Below, piece after piece: positions 15,099 to 22,871 of a stretch of 25,626 nt of DNA. The position numbers were made by a program, and so were the translations under genes. Numbering within the stretch: position 1 is the first letter of the stretch; each line of letters begins with the position of its first letter. Below the pieces are notes generated by a model. That model searched no databases. It had not been told where the DNA came from and saw only the letters and a program-made list of their open reading frames with translations. This DNA comes from an uncultured Collinsella sp. GTDB taxonomy: Bacteria; Actinomycetota; Coriobacteriia; Coriobacteriales; Coriobacteriaceae. The stretch is from NCBI GenBank assembly GCA_937958315.1, contig CALFGH010000278.1, positions 1 to 25,626 on the forward strand, written 5' to 3'.

Positions 15099-15812
15099 TT
15101 AACCACCAAGATATGCTTTGCGGACGTTGTCGTCGTGGAGCAGTTCTTGGCCGGTGCCGGTCATGGTGATCTTGCCGGTCTCGAGCACGTAGCCGCGTGT
15201 GGCGATGGAAAGAGCCATCTGTGCGTTTTGCTCGACCAGGAGCACCGTGGTGCCGGCCTTGTGCAGGTCCTCGACAATTTGGAAGATCTGTTCGATCAGA
15301 ATCGGCGCCAGACCCATGGAGGGTTCGTCGAGCATGAGCAGCTTAGGGTTACTCATAAGGGCGCGGCCCATAACGAGCATCTGCTGCTCGCCGCCCGAAA
15401 GGGTACCGGCGACCTGGCGACGACGCTCCTTCAGGCGCGGGAACTGCTCGTAGACGCGCTCCAGGCCCGGAGCAACCGTGGACTTGGGCTGTGTATAGGC
15501 GCCCATCTCCAGGTTCTCCTCGACCGTCATCTGCAAAAAGGCACGACGACCCTCGGGCACCTGAGCCAGGCCCTTACCAACCAGCTTGTCGGCGGGCGTA
15601 TGGGTAATGTCCTCGCCCATAAACTTGATGGAGCCGGTCTTAGAGCGCAGCAGGCCCGAGACGGTCTTGAGCGTCGTGGACTTGCCGGCACCGTTGGCGC
15701 CAATCAGGGCCACGATCTCACCCTCGTTGACGTTAAAGGAGATGTCCTTAATGGCGTGGATGGCGCCGTACCAGACGTTGATGTTGTAGACGGAAAGCAT
15801 CGGCTCTGCCAT
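15099..15812 (-). CDS. livF: branched-chain amino-acid ABC transporter ATP-binding protein LivF
   Basis: A 237-residue ABC ATPase with Walker A GANGAGKST (38-46), signature LSGGEQQ (138-144), Walker B LLMLDEP (158-164) followed by SMGLAP, and the switch His in LLVEQN. The sequence EGRRAFLQMTVEENLEMG is typical of LivF rather than LivG. It forms the ATPase pair of the importer with LivG on the cytoplasmic face. The livG stop TAA abuts the livF ATG without a gap, and a GGGGGAG ribosome site lies inside the end of livG, so translation is coupled. Last gene of the liv operon. Confidence 0.95.
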   Translation of the reverse strand: MAEPMLSVYNINVWYGAIHAIKDISFNVNEGEIVALIGANGAGKSTTLKTVSGLLRSKTGSIKFMGEDITHTPADKLVGKGLAQVPEGRRAFLQMTVEENLEMGAYTQPKSTVAPGLERVYEQFPRLKERRRQVAGTLSGGEQQMLVMGRALMSNPKLLMLDEPSMGLAPILIEQIFQIVEDLHKAGTTVLLVEQNAQMALSIATRGYVLETGKITMTGTGQELLHDDNVRKAYLGG

Positions 15813-16673
15813 TTAGTTCTCCCCCTTATCCTGCTTGCCCAGATATGCCTCGATAACAGCGTCGTTGTTCTGGATCTCCTCGGCCGTGCCCTTGGCGATG
15901 ACCTTACCAAAGTTGAGCACGCAGATGCCCTCGCAGATGTTCATAACGAGCGACATATCATGCTCGATAAGCATGATGGCGATGCCAAAGGTGTCGCGAA
16001 TCTTGACGATGTTCTCCATGAGCTCCGCGGTCTCGGACGGGTTCATGCCGGCGGCAGGCTCGTCGAGCAGCAGCAGTTTGGGGTTGGTGGCAAGCGCGCG
16101 AACGATCTCCAGACGACGCTGAGCGCCGTAAGGAAGCGAGCCGGCCTGTTCATTTGCCAGGTGCTCCATGTCAAAAATGGACAGCAGCTCCATGGCGCGC
16201 TCGTGGGCGGCCTTCTCGTGCTTCCAATACGTCGGCAGGCGCAGCACGCCCTCAAAGCCGGAGTAGCGCTCCTGGTTGTGCAGGCCGACCTTAACGTTAT
16301 CCTCCACCGTCATGGTGTTGAACAGGCGAATGTTCTGGAAGGTACGGGCAATACCCATGCGGTTGACCTGATAGACCGACTTGCCCGAGGTGTCCTCGCC
16401 GTCGAGCAGGATGGTGCCGTGTGTGGGCTGATACACCTTGGTGAGCAGGTTGAAAACCGTGGTCTTACCGGCGCCGTTGGGACCGATCAGACCGGCGATC
16501 TCGGTCTTGCCGATAGTCAGGCTAAAGTCGTCGACTGCCTTAAGGCCACCGAACTCAATGCCCAGGTGGATGCACTCGAGCGCCGGGCGCTGACCCAGGT
16601 CGCGGTCGGGAACGATGGCGCCAGAAGGATACGGGACCATCTTGCCCTTGTTGAACTCAAACTTACTGGGCAT
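15813..16673 (-). CDS. livG: branched-chain amino-acid ABC transporter ATP-binding protein LivG
   Basis: A 286-residue ABC ATPase with Walker A GPNGAGKTT (64-72), FQNIRLFNTMTVEDNV, the LivG-type signature LPYGAQRRLEIVRAL and Walker B LLLLDEPAAGMNP. A roughly 30-residue hydrophilic N-terminal extension precedes the ATPase fold. The frame is open to 16700, but the ATG at 16673 has GGAGG nine bases upstream and is chosen. It overlaps the end of livM by 11 bases, showing tight coupling. It pairs with LivF to drive import through LivH/LivM. Confidence 0.95.
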   Translation of the reverse strand: MPSKFEFNKGKMVPYPSGAIVPDRDLGQRPALECIHLGIEFGGLKAVDDFSLTIGKTEIAGLIGPNGAGKTTVFNLLTKVYQPTHGTILLDGEDTSGKSVYQVNRMGIARTFQNIRLFNTMTVEDNVKVGLHNQERYSGFEGVLRLPTYWKHEKAAHERAMELLSIFDMEHLANEQAGSLPYGAQRRLEIVRALATNPKLLLLDEPAAGMNPSETAELMENIVKIRDTFGIAIMLIEHDMSLVMNICEGICVLNFGKVIAKGTAEEIQNNDAVIEAYLGKQDKGEN

Positions 16674-17751
16674 CGGCTGCCACCTCCTTCCTGGAAGCAA
16701 GGCGGTCCTTAATGCGTGCGAAGAACGCCTTGAGCTGCGGGTTGTTGGTAAAGATCATGACCAGGATCAGCACGATGGCGTAGATGAGCATGCGGTAGTC
16801 CGAGAACTGACGGAGCAGCTCGGGAAGCACCGTGAGCAATGCCGCCGCGATGACGGAGCCGCGCATATTGCCCAGACCGCCCAGGACCACGAACACCAGG
16901 ATGAGGATGGACGTGTTGAAGTCGAACTTGGTGGCGGAGAGCTGCGAGAAGTTACCGCCGAAGAGAGCTCCGGCAGCACCGGCGAGGGCAGCGGAAACCA
17001 CGAAGGCGATCATGCGGTACTCGGTGACGGAGATGCCCACAGACTCGGCAGCGATCTTGTTGTCGCGCACGGCCATAATGGCACGGCCGGTACGGCTGCG
17101 AACCAGGTTGAGCACGATCACGAGTGCGACCATGACCAGGATGGCACCGGCGAGGAAGGTCGAGTACGTCGACACGCCCGAGGCGCCCTGGGCGCCCTTG
17201 ATGATGGCGGTGCCGTCCTCGAGCAGGTGCAGGTCATCGATCGTGGAGTTACCCGTGATGTTAAAGATCACATGCAGGCCGCGGGAATCGACGCCCACAA
17301 TGAGGCAGGTGACGATTTCCTTGATAATCTCGCCAAAGGCCAGCGTCACGATAGCCAGGTAATCGCCGCTCAGACGAAGGACCGGGATGCCAATCAAGAA
17401 GCCTAGGATGGCGGCAGCGATGGCGCCGACCACGATACTGATGATAAGGCGCACCGGATCGGAGGGAACGGCGCTCTCCAGCGCGACGGCGGTGACGATG
17501 CCCGTATAGGCGCCGACACTCATAAAGCCCGCGTGGCCCAGCGACAAGTCGCCCGCGATGCCGACGACGAGGTTAAGGGAAATGGCCATGACGATATAGG
17601 CCGTGATGGGAACCAGCTGACCGGCGATCATGCGCGGAATCATGTGGTTGGACTGCATAAAGAACACGATGGCAAACGCCACAAGGCACATGGCGTACGT
17701 GACAAAGTCGTGACGCGTCTGCTTGTCTTTAAGAAACTTCATAACGCTCAC
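16663..17751 (-). CDS. livM: branched-chain amino-acid ABC transporter permease LivM
   Basis: A 362-residue membrane protein with about nine to ten hydrophobic segments and the LivM/BPD_transp_2 signatures ISLNLVVGIAGDLSLGHAGFM near residue 60, RLSGDYLAIVTLAFGEI, GRAIMAVRDNKIAAESVGI (the coupling loop contacting the ATPases) and GGLGNMRGSVIGA-like FVVLGGLGNMRGSVIAAAL. It partners LivH to form the membrane channel. The GTG at 17751 follows the livH stop directly; an ATG three codons in (17742) with AGGTGA upstream is an equally good start. Confidence 0.94.
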   Translation of the reverse strand: MSVMKFLKDKQTRHDFVTYAMCLVAFAIVFFMQSNHMIPRMIAGQLVPITAYIVMAISLNLVVGIAGDLSLGHAGFMSVGAYTGIVTAVALESAVPSDPVRLIISIVVGAIAAAILGFLIGIPVLRLSGDYLAIVTLAFGEIIKEIVTCLIVGVDSRGLHVIFNITGNSTIDDLHLLEDGTAIIKGAQGASGVSTYSTFLAGAILVMVALVIVLNLVRSRTGRAIMAVRDNKIAAESVGISVTEYRMIAFVVSAALAGAAGALFGGNFSQLSATKFDFNTSILILVFVVLGGLGNMRGSVIAAALLTVLPELLRQFSDYRMLIYAIVLILVMIFTNNPQLKAFFARIKDRLASRKEVAADAQ

Positions 17752-18633
17752 CTACACCTTCTCGGGGACGTACTTGCCCAAGAGGCCGGCAGGCTTGACG
17801 AGCAGGACGATGATCAGAACACCAAAGACGATGGAGTTGGCAAGGCTCGTGGAAATGTAGGCCTGCGCCATCGCCTCGATGATGCCGATGAGAATGCCGC
17901 CGACAAAAGCGCCGGGGATGGAGCCGATGCCACCGAAGACAGCGGCGTCGAAGGCCTTGATACCAGGCATGGCACCCGTCGTGGGCTGCAGCACCGGCGA
18001 GTAGGAGCACAGCAGCACGCCGGCGATGGCGGCAAGGGCAGAGCCGATGGCAAACGTCATCGAGATGGTGCGGTTGACGTTGATGCCCATGAGCTGAGCG
18101 GCGGCCTTGTCCTCGGACACGGCGCGCATGGCTTTGCCCATCTTGGTCTTACCTGTAAAGAACATCAGGCCGGCCATGATAACCAGGCAGGCGACGATGG
18201 TGACGAGCGAGACGGCGCTTACGTTGAACTTGGCCAAGAACTCCGGCACCTGGAAGGTGACGAGCGAAGTGAAGTTCTTGGGCGTGGCGCCCCACAGAAG
18301 CTGCGCGGCGTTCTGCAGGAAGTAAGACACGCCGATAGCCGTGATCAGAACGGCCAGCGGGCCTGCTTGGCGCAGCGGCTTATAGGCCAGACCCTCAATG
18401 AGAACACCGAGAACCGTGCAGGCCACGCAAGAGAGAACTACAGATGCCCAGCCCGGGAGGCCGAGATACGACGTGGCGCAGAACGAGACATAGGCACCGA
18501 CCATGATGACATCGCCGTGAGCGAAGTTGAGCATCTTGGCGATACCGTAGACCATGGTGTAGCCCAACGCGATGATGGCGTAGACGCTGCCCATGGACAG
18601 GCCGTTGACCAGGTATTGGATAAAGACCGTCAT
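17752..18633 (-). CDS. livH: branched-chain amino-acid ABC transporter permease LivH
   Basis: A 293-residue membrane protein with about eight hydrophobic segments. LivH hallmarks are QYLVNGLSMGSVYAIIALGYTMVYGIAKMLNFAHGD at the N-terminus, GKAMRAVSEDKAAAQLMGIN (coupling loop) and IKAFDAAVFGGIGSIPGAFVGG near the C-terminus. The frame is open to 18726, but GGGGGA eight bases before the ATG at 18633 fixes the start. It follows livK after a 139-base gap containing two hairpins and abuts livM. Confidence 0.95.
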   Translation of the reverse strand: MTVFIQYLVNGLSMGSVYAIIALGYTMVYGIAKMLNFAHGDVIMVGAYVSFCATSYLGLPGWASVVLSCVACTVLGVLIEGLAYKPLRQAGPLAVLITAIGVSYFLQNAAQLLWGATPKNFTSLVTFQVPEFLAKFNVSAVSLVTIVACLVIMAGLMFFTGKTKMGKAMRAVSEDKAAAQLMGINVNRTISMTFAIGSALAAIAGVLLCSYSPVLQPTTGAMPGIKAFDAAVFGGIGSIPGAFVGGILIGIIEAMAQAYISTSLANSIVFGVLIIVLLVKPAGLLGKYVPEKV

Positions 18634-18679
18634 GTTCCACATCCCCCTTTCGAATAGGTTTCCAGTTAATGTATGAAAC

Positions 18680-18699
18680 AGGGACGTTACATCGTCCCT
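18680..18699 (-). repeat. small hairpin upstream of livH
   Basis: AGGGACG and CGTCCCT form a perfect 7-bp stem with a 6-base loop in the livK-livH gap, about 45 bases before the livH start. There is no T-tract. It may act with the larger hairpin at 18710-18741 to adjust livK against livHMGF expression. Confidence 0.5.
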
Positions 18700-18709
18700 A
18701 GATACCAAG

Positions 18710-18741
18710 CAAGCAGGGAAGGCCAAAACCTCCCCTGCTTG
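18710..18741 (-). repeat. strong hairpin after livK
   Basis: CAAGCAGGGAAGG and CCTCCCCTGCTTG form a 13-bp stem with one wobble and a 6-base loop, 32 bases beyond the livK stop. Read on the minus strand it is not followed by a run of T, so read-through to livH is expected. Its position fits a 3' stabiliser or partial terminator that lets the binding protein be made in excess over the membrane parts. Confidence 0.65.
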
Positions 18742-18772
18742 GGATCAAAACCGCTCTATGTAAGGCGGCCAA

Positions 18773-19960
18773 TTAGGCCTGTACGTACTTGCCGTCGGTA
18801 ATGACGTACGCCGTCGGGTCCTTCTGGACCTGGCCCTTGTCGTTCCAGGAGAGCTTGCCAGTCAGACCGTCAACGGTAATGTTGCGCATAGCCTCGGGAA
18901 GCTTCTCGGCAACCTCGGTCGGGTCGGCGTCGGCACCCAGGCCGGCTTCCTTGAGGGCCTCGACCACCGCATGCACGCCGTCGTAGGCGTCGGCGGCAAA
19001 CTGGTCCGGAGTCTCGCCATACTTATCCTTGTAGGCGTTGACGAAGTCGGCATTCTTCTCGTCATCGGCGGAGAATGGGGTCATGAGCAGCAGGCCCTCG
19101 GCCAGAGAGGTGTCGAAACCTTCCACGCCCAGGATACCGTCCATACCGTCGCAGCCCATCATCTTGACGTCGTAGCCCATGTCCTTGGCGTTCTTGAGCA
19201 GGACGGATGCGGGCGTGTAGTAGATCGGTGCAAAAATCATGGTGGCGCCGGCCTGCTTTGCCTTGGTCAGCTGGTTGGTAAAACTCGTAGCAGAGTCGTC
19301 CTTGAAGGTCTCCTCGTCGACAATCTCAAGCTTAGACTTAGCGGCCTGGGCCTTAAAAGAATCTGCGATGCCCGAAGAATAGGCGTCGCCGGAGTTATAG
19401 AACAGCACGAACTTCTCGTTCGCATACTTCTGCGCCAGGAACTTGGCAGCGTTGACACCCTGGTTGGGGTCGGTGAAGCAAACCTGGAAGACGCAATCCT
19501 TGCCCTTGGTAACGTCCTCGGAGGACGCGGACGGGGTGATCATGAACGTCTCGGGGTCGTTACCACACTCTGCGGCAACGGCAACCGACGCACCCGTGGT
19601 GGTCGGGCCGACGAGGGCCTGCATGCCCCAGTCGAGCAGGGTGTTGAAGGCGTTGACGGCCTTCTCGCCGTCAGCCTGGTCGTCCTCGGCCTTGCTGACA
19701 AGCGGCAGCTCCTTGGTCGAGAAATCCTTGCAGCCAAGCTCGACAGCCTGGGTAACGGACTTGCCGTAGGACGCGTTGGCGCCGGTCAGCGGGCCGATGG
19801 TACCGATCTTAAACGAAGCGTCGCTCGAAGCGGAACCGCTGTCGCCGCCGTTGGAGGAGCAGCCAGCTAGAATGGACATCGCCCCCAGACCTGCTGCGCT
19901 CGCGATAACGCTCCTGCGATTCATAACAGGGTTCAATGACTTACCGGTGAGGCTCGACAT
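18773..19960 (-). CDS. livK: branched-chain amino-acid ABC transporter substrate-binding lipoprotein LivK
   Basis: The 395-residue protein begins with a signal peptide ending in the lipobox LAGC (Cys34), preceded by MNRRSVIASAAGLGAMS. It is therefore an extracytoplasmic lipoprotein; the RR pair gives a weak Tat resemblance. A Ser/Gly/Asp-rich linker leads into a periplasmic-binding fold type I domain: FKIGTIGPLTGANASYGKSV, ALVGPTTTGASVAVA, ITPSASSEDVTKG, FVLFYNSGDAYSSGIADSF, QFAADAYDGVHAVVEAL. It captures leucine/isoleucine/valine or related amino acids for LivHMGF. The start at 19960 has GGAGAG upstream. First gene of the operon. Confidence 0.94.
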   Translation of the reverse strand: MSSLTGKSLNPVMNRRSVIASAAGLGAMSILAGCSSNGGDSGSASSDASFKIGTIGPLTGANASYGKSVTQAVELGCKDFSTKELPLVSKAEDDQADGEKAVNAFNTLLDWGMQALVGPTTTGASVAVAAECGNDPETFMITPSASSEDVTKGKDCVFQVCFTDPNQGVNAAKFLAQKYANEKFVLFYNSGDAYSSGIADSFKAQAAKSKLEIVDEETFKDDSATSFTNQLTKAKQAGATMIFAPIYYTPASVLLKNAKDMGYDVKMMGCDGMDGILGVEGFDTSLAEGLLLMTPFSADDEKNADFVNAYKDKYGETPDQFAADAYDGVHAVVEALKEAGLGADADPTEVAEKLPEAMRNITVDGLTGKLSWNDKGQVQKDPTAYVITDGKYVQA

Positions 19961-19981
19961 GCGGCTCTCCTCTCAAATCTC

Positions 19982-20002
19982 GTCGGGTTTCGGTTACCCG
20001 AC
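19982..20002 (-). promoter_or_regulatory. leader hairpin upstream of livK
   Basis: GTCGGGT and ACCCGAC form a perfect 7-bp stem with a 7-base loop just upstream of the livK ribosome site. It could modulate translation. No leader peptide rich in Leu, Ile or Val codons is visible, so I do not propose attenuation. Confidence 0.45.
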
Positions 20003-20054
20003 AGGCCATCCTTCGCCGTGTTCGGCGTTCGCAAAATAGTAGACGCTTTAGTTG

Positions 20055-20083
20055 AGAAAAGTGACGATTATTTCGACTTTTCT
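20055..20083. promoter_or_regulatory. palindrome upstream of livK, candidate operator
   Basis: AGAAAAGT and ACTTTTCT form a perfect 8-bp inverted repeat 13 bases apart, in an AT-rich block (about 20040-20185) that contrasts with the GC-rich genes around it. The spacing suits a dimeric repressor such as an Lrp- or GntR-type protein; the regulator is not identified. Confidence 0.4.
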
Positions 20084-20126
20084 TTGGATTTGTTCATTTA
20101 TCCATAATTCTGCGTATTTCTATCGG

Positions 20127-20157
20127 TTTATACAGTTTAGCCACTTTATTGTGTGAA
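20127..20157 (-). promoter_or_regulatory. tentative livK promoter
   Basis: On the minus strand TTCACA (20152-20157) and TATAAA (20127-20132) each match consensus at five of six positions, but the spacer is 19 bases, longer than ideal. It sits in the AT-rich region upstream of livK and would give a leader of about 160 bases. Confidence 0.3.
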
Positions 20158-20231
20158 AGTAATATTTCCATTCTGTTACAAGCGCCCCTGCCCTGATTAA
20201 AACAGCCTCACCGGTCGCGTTTTGTACGCAC

Positions 20232-20279
20232 CTAGGCGGCGATGTACTTGCCGCCCTGAATCACATAGGCTGTAGGTCG
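20232..20279 (-). pseudogene. remnant of a second livK (3' end only)
   Basis: Read on the minus strand, 15 codons and a TAG encode RPTAYVIQGGKYIAA. The functional livK ends DPTAYVITDGKYVQA, so ten or more of the 15 positions agree and the stop falls at the same place. No reading frame resembling LivK continues upstream, so only the last 5% of a paralogue or former neighbour survives. The rest of 19961-20436 holds the livK leader, its candidate operator and the hom promoter region, and no other gene. Confidence 0.7.
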
Positions 20280-20436
20280 TATGTAGCGAGCGTGTTTCCA
20301 ATGTTTCCGCAGCGTTTCGGGGGTGCCGTTTTGTGCGACTCCTGTTAACTGGCGAGCACGCGCCCTCGGTTCACGCTAGAATGCACTCAACCTTTAAGCG
20401 GTTAATCCATCCATAAGATGCACGAAGGAGCTATCT

Positions 20437-21780
20437 ATGAGCGAACCCCTGCGCACCGTGAACGTCGGCCTCATCGGTCTGGGAACCGTCGGCGGCGGCG
20501 TGGCCCGTCTGATCAAGAGCCACCACGATGAGTACCTGGCAGCCTACGGCATCGACCTTAAGCTGACCCGCGCCTGCGCGCTTGCCTGGGAGCAGGCCGA
20601 AGCCGCCGGTATTGAGCGCGAGGCCTTTACGAGCGACTGGCACGATGTCGTCACCGACCCCGCCGTCGACATCGTCGTCGAGCTGATCGGCGGCGAGCAT
20701 CCCGCAACCGAGATCTTCACCACTGCCTTTGAGCACGGCAAGCACGTCGTCTCTGCCAACAAGGCCCTGCTGGGCCGTCACGTCGAGACGCTTGCCGAGA
20801 AGGCACGCGCGTGCGGCGTGCAGATTAAGTGCGAGGCCAGCTGCGGCGGCGGCATTCCCATCGTGAGCACGCTTGAGCACGATCTGGTGGGCAACAAGAT
20901 CCTGACCATCGCCGGCATCCTCAACGGCACCACCAACTACATCCTGTCGCGCATGGACGCCGAGGGCGCCGATTACGCCGACGTGCTCGCCGATGCACAA
21001 GCCAAGGGCTATGCCGAAGCCGACCCGTCCGCCGACGTCGACGGCTTCGATGCCGCCAGCAAGACGGCGATCCTCGCTTCTATCGGCTTTGGCACCCGCG
21101 TTACCACCGACGATGTGTACCAGCAGGGTATCCGTACCATCGGCGCCGAGGACATCGCCCAGGCTCGCGAGCTCGGCTACACCATTAAGCTGCTCGGCAT
21201 CGCCCGCAACACCGACGCCGGCGTCGACGTCCGCGTGCATCCCACGCTCATCCCGGCAGACCATATGCTCGCCAAGGTCAACGGCGCCATGAACGCCGTC
21301 TACGTGGTGGGTGACGCCGTGGGCGAGACCATGTTCTACGGCGCGGGCGCAGGCTCCTTCCCCACCGCGAGTGCCGTCGTGGGCGATATCTTGTCGCTCT
21401 CCGAGCAGATCAGCCGCGGCGTGGCTCCGCTGCCCGAGATTGAGCCCTATGGTCACAACCTCGCCTTTAAGCCCATGGACGAGCTCCAGACCAAGTACTA
21501 TGTGCGCCTGAAGGTCGCCGACCGCGTGGGCGCCCTGTCCGAGACGGTCGACATCTTTGCCAAGCACAACATTTCGATCTCGCTCATCAACCAAGTCGAG
21601 GACGGCAAGTCGGGCGTCAGCGATGCCTGCTCGGTCATCTTCCTGACGCACCGCGCGCTCGAGAAGGACGTCCAGGCTGCCGCCGCCGAGCTTGCCAGCG
21701 TCGACTGCGTGGCCGAGGTCGCCAACGTCCTGCGCATCGAGGACGTCGAGGCTTGGACCGAAGGCGTCATGGCCAACTAG
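20437..21780 (+). CDS. hom: homoserine dehydrogenase
   Basis: A 447-residue enzyme that reduces aspartate semialdehyde to homoserine with NAD(P)H, the branch point to threonine, methionine and isoleucine. Visible parts are the Rossmann loop GLGTVGGG (14-21), VVELIGG, the catalytic-domain start VSANKALL with Lys109, IAGILNGTTNYIL, and YAEADPSADVDGFDAASK with the catalytic acid and lysine. A C-terminal ACT domain (about 360-440, YYVRLKVADRVGALSETVDIF) suggests feedback control, probably by threonine. GAAGGAG lies six bases before the ATG. A TAGAAT at 20377-20382 may be its -10; no good -35 is seen. It ends in its own terminator, so it is monocistronic here. Confidence 0.97.
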   Translation: MSEPLRTVNVGLIGLGTVGGGVARLIKSHHDEYLAAYGIDLKLTRACALAWEQAEAAGIEREAFTSDWHDVVTDPAVDIVVELIGGEHPATEIFTTAFEHGKHVVSANKALLGRHVETLAEKARACGVQIKCEASCGGGIPIVSTLEHDLVGNKILTIAGILNGTTNYILSRMDAEGADYADVLADAQAKGYAEADPSADVDGFDAASKTAILASIGFGTRVTTDDVYQQGIRTIGAEDIAQARELGYTIKLLGIARNTDAGVDVRVHPTLIPADHMLAKVNGAMNAVYVVGDAVGETMFYGAGAGSFPTASAVVGDILSLSEQISRGVAPLPEIEPYGHNLAFKPMDELQTKYYVRLKVADRVGALSETVDIFAKHNISISLINQVEDGKSGVSDACSVIFLTHRALEKDVQAAAAELASVDCVAEVANVLRIEDVEAWTEGVMAN

Positions 21781-21810
21781 CCCGATTCTCGGCAAATCAA
21801 ATAACGCATG

Positions 21811-21846
21811 AGGGGCTCCCGTCCGATTGGATGGGAGCCCCTTTTA
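21811..21846 (+). terminator. hom terminator
   Basis: AGGGGCTCCC and GGGAGCCCCT form a perfect 10-bp stem with a 12-base loop, followed by TTTTAG on the plus strand, 30 bases after the hom stop. Confidence 0.92.
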
Positions 21847-21889
21847 GTTACATCTTTTGCACGAAGTGGTCGACTAACGTTTGAACAAC

Positions 21890-21918
21890 TTGACCGTTCG
21901 TCAACAACCGTGGATACC
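21890..21918 (+). promoter_or_regulatory. possible promoter with overlapping palindrome, upstream of the SDR gene
   Basis: TTGACC (21890-21895) is a good -35, followed after 17 bases by a weak -10 (GATACC). The -35 is part of the perfect inverted repeat TTGAC-CGTTC-GTCAA (21890-21904), so a repressor bound there would block polymerase. No regulator gene lies next to it. Confidence 0.35.
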
Positions 21919-22000
21919 GTTTGCCGATATGCGACGGCAGCTGTATTTTGCCGCCGCTATGCTGTGCCGTGTATGTCCGCCCGCGATGAGAGGAAGCACC

Positions 22001-22750
22001 ATGTTGCTCGAGGGCAAGAAAGCAATCATCACCGGAGGCACGCGCGGTATCGGCTATGCGATCGCCTGCCGTTTTATCGAGGAAGGCGCTGCCGTCACCG
22101 TCTTTGGCTCGCGCCAGGAGACTGCCGACGCGGCCGTTGAGAAGCTGACAGCCGCCTATCCCGGCGCCAAGGTCTGGGGCCGTTCCTGCGACCTCACCTC
22201 ACTCGAGGCCGTGACCGAGGCCTTTACGCAGGCCGCAGCCGACATGGGCGGTCTCGATACGGTCGTCAACAATGCCGGAATCTCCCAGCGCTCGCCCCTT
22301 TTGGACTACACGGCCGAGGAGTTCGCCAAAGTCATGGACCTCAACGTCGTCGCTGTCTTTAACGGTCACCAGGCGGCCGCCAAGATTATGACCGAGGCCG
22401 GCCACGGCGGCACCATCACTACCACGAGCTCGATGGTCGCCAAGTACGGCCAGCCCTCCGGCGTCGGTTACCCCACGTCCAAGTTTGCCGTCAACGGCAT
22501 GGTCCAGTCGCTCTCGCGCGAGCTCGCCCCCATGGGCATCCGCGTCAACGCCGTTGCCCCTGGCGTGACTAAGACCGACATGGTCGCCAACCTGCCCGAA
22601 GAGGTTATTAAGCCCATCATCGCCACTATTCCGCTCGGCCGAATGGGCGAGCCCGAGGACGTCGCCAACGCCTTTGTTTTCCTAGCGAGCGACATGTCAT
22701 CCTATGTCACGGGCGCCGTGCTCCCCGTCGACGGAGCCGCCCGCTCCTAA
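22001..22750 (+). CDS. short-chain dehydrogenase/reductase, BaiA/FabG-like
   Basis: A 249-residue classical SDR. The dinucleotide site is TGGTRGIG (11-18); Ser37-Arg38 after the second strand suggests NADP(H). NNAG is at 90-93, and the catalytic set is Ser144, Tyr157 and Lys161 in GVGYPTSK. The C-terminal substrate region is VAPGVTKTDM and RMGEPEDVANAFVFLASD. From memory it resembles BaiA, the bile-acid 3-alpha-hydroxysteroid dehydrogenase of Clostridium scindens, in length, catalytic spacing and several strings (ITGGTRGIG, DLTS.EAV, SGVGYP.SK, VAPGV..TDM). A 3-oxoacyl-ACP reductase (FabG) or sugar/polyol dehydrogenase remains possible, but no fatty-acid genes are nearby. AGAGGA precedes the ATG at 22001. 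Confidence 0.88.
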   Translation: MLLEGKKAIITGGTRGIGYAIACRFIEEGAAVTVFGSRQETADAAVEKLTAAYPGAKVWGRSCDLTSLEAVTEAFTQAAADMGGLDTVVNNAGISQRSPLLDYTAEEFAKVMDLNVVAVFNGHQAAAKIMTEAGHGGTITTTSSMVAKYGQPSGVGYPTSKFAVNGMVQSLSRELAPMGIRVNAVAPGVTKTDMVANLPEEVIKPIIATIPLGRMGEPEDVANAFVFLASDMSSYVTGAVLPVDGAARS

Positions 22751-22794
22751 AGGTCGCAAGCCACGACTTCGAACCTCAACGAGGCCCAACGCAA

Positions 22795-22840
22795 AAGGCG
22801 CGCTGTCTGCATCAACCGCAGGCAGCGCGCCTTCTATTAT
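22795..22840. terminator. bidirectional terminator between SDR and antiporter genes
   Basis: AAGGCGCGCTGTCTGC pairs with GCAGGCAGCGCGCCTT (16-bp stem with one T-G pair, 7-base loop). TCTATTATTT follows on the plus strand and TTTTGCG on the minus strand, so it can serve both convergent genes. Confidence 0.85.
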
Positions 22841-22871
22841 TTGGACGGAACCCGTATCCCGGTATTCCTTA

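Noticed and set aside
15090..16712. A 540-codon plus-strand open frame opposite livF and livG
   Set aside because: It is the GC-rich antisense shadow of two clear ABC ATPases, spans both genes and their junction, and its peptide has no domain I recognise.
16615..18657. Two long plus-strand open frames opposite livM and livH
   Set aside because: Both are hydrophilic reverse complements of membrane-protein genes and lack any recognisable fold or start signal.
20431..21795. A 454-codon minus-strand open frame covering hom
   Set aside because: Homoserine dehydrogenase motifs, ribosome site and terminator all support the plus strand; the reverse frame is an artefact of high GC at third positions.
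22001..22750. Collinsella 7-beta-hydroxysteroid dehydrogenase
   Set aside because: The known 7-beta enzyme, as I recall it, has a different N-terminus (ILGATEGVG type) and active-site surroundings; this protein resembles BaiA/FabG instead.
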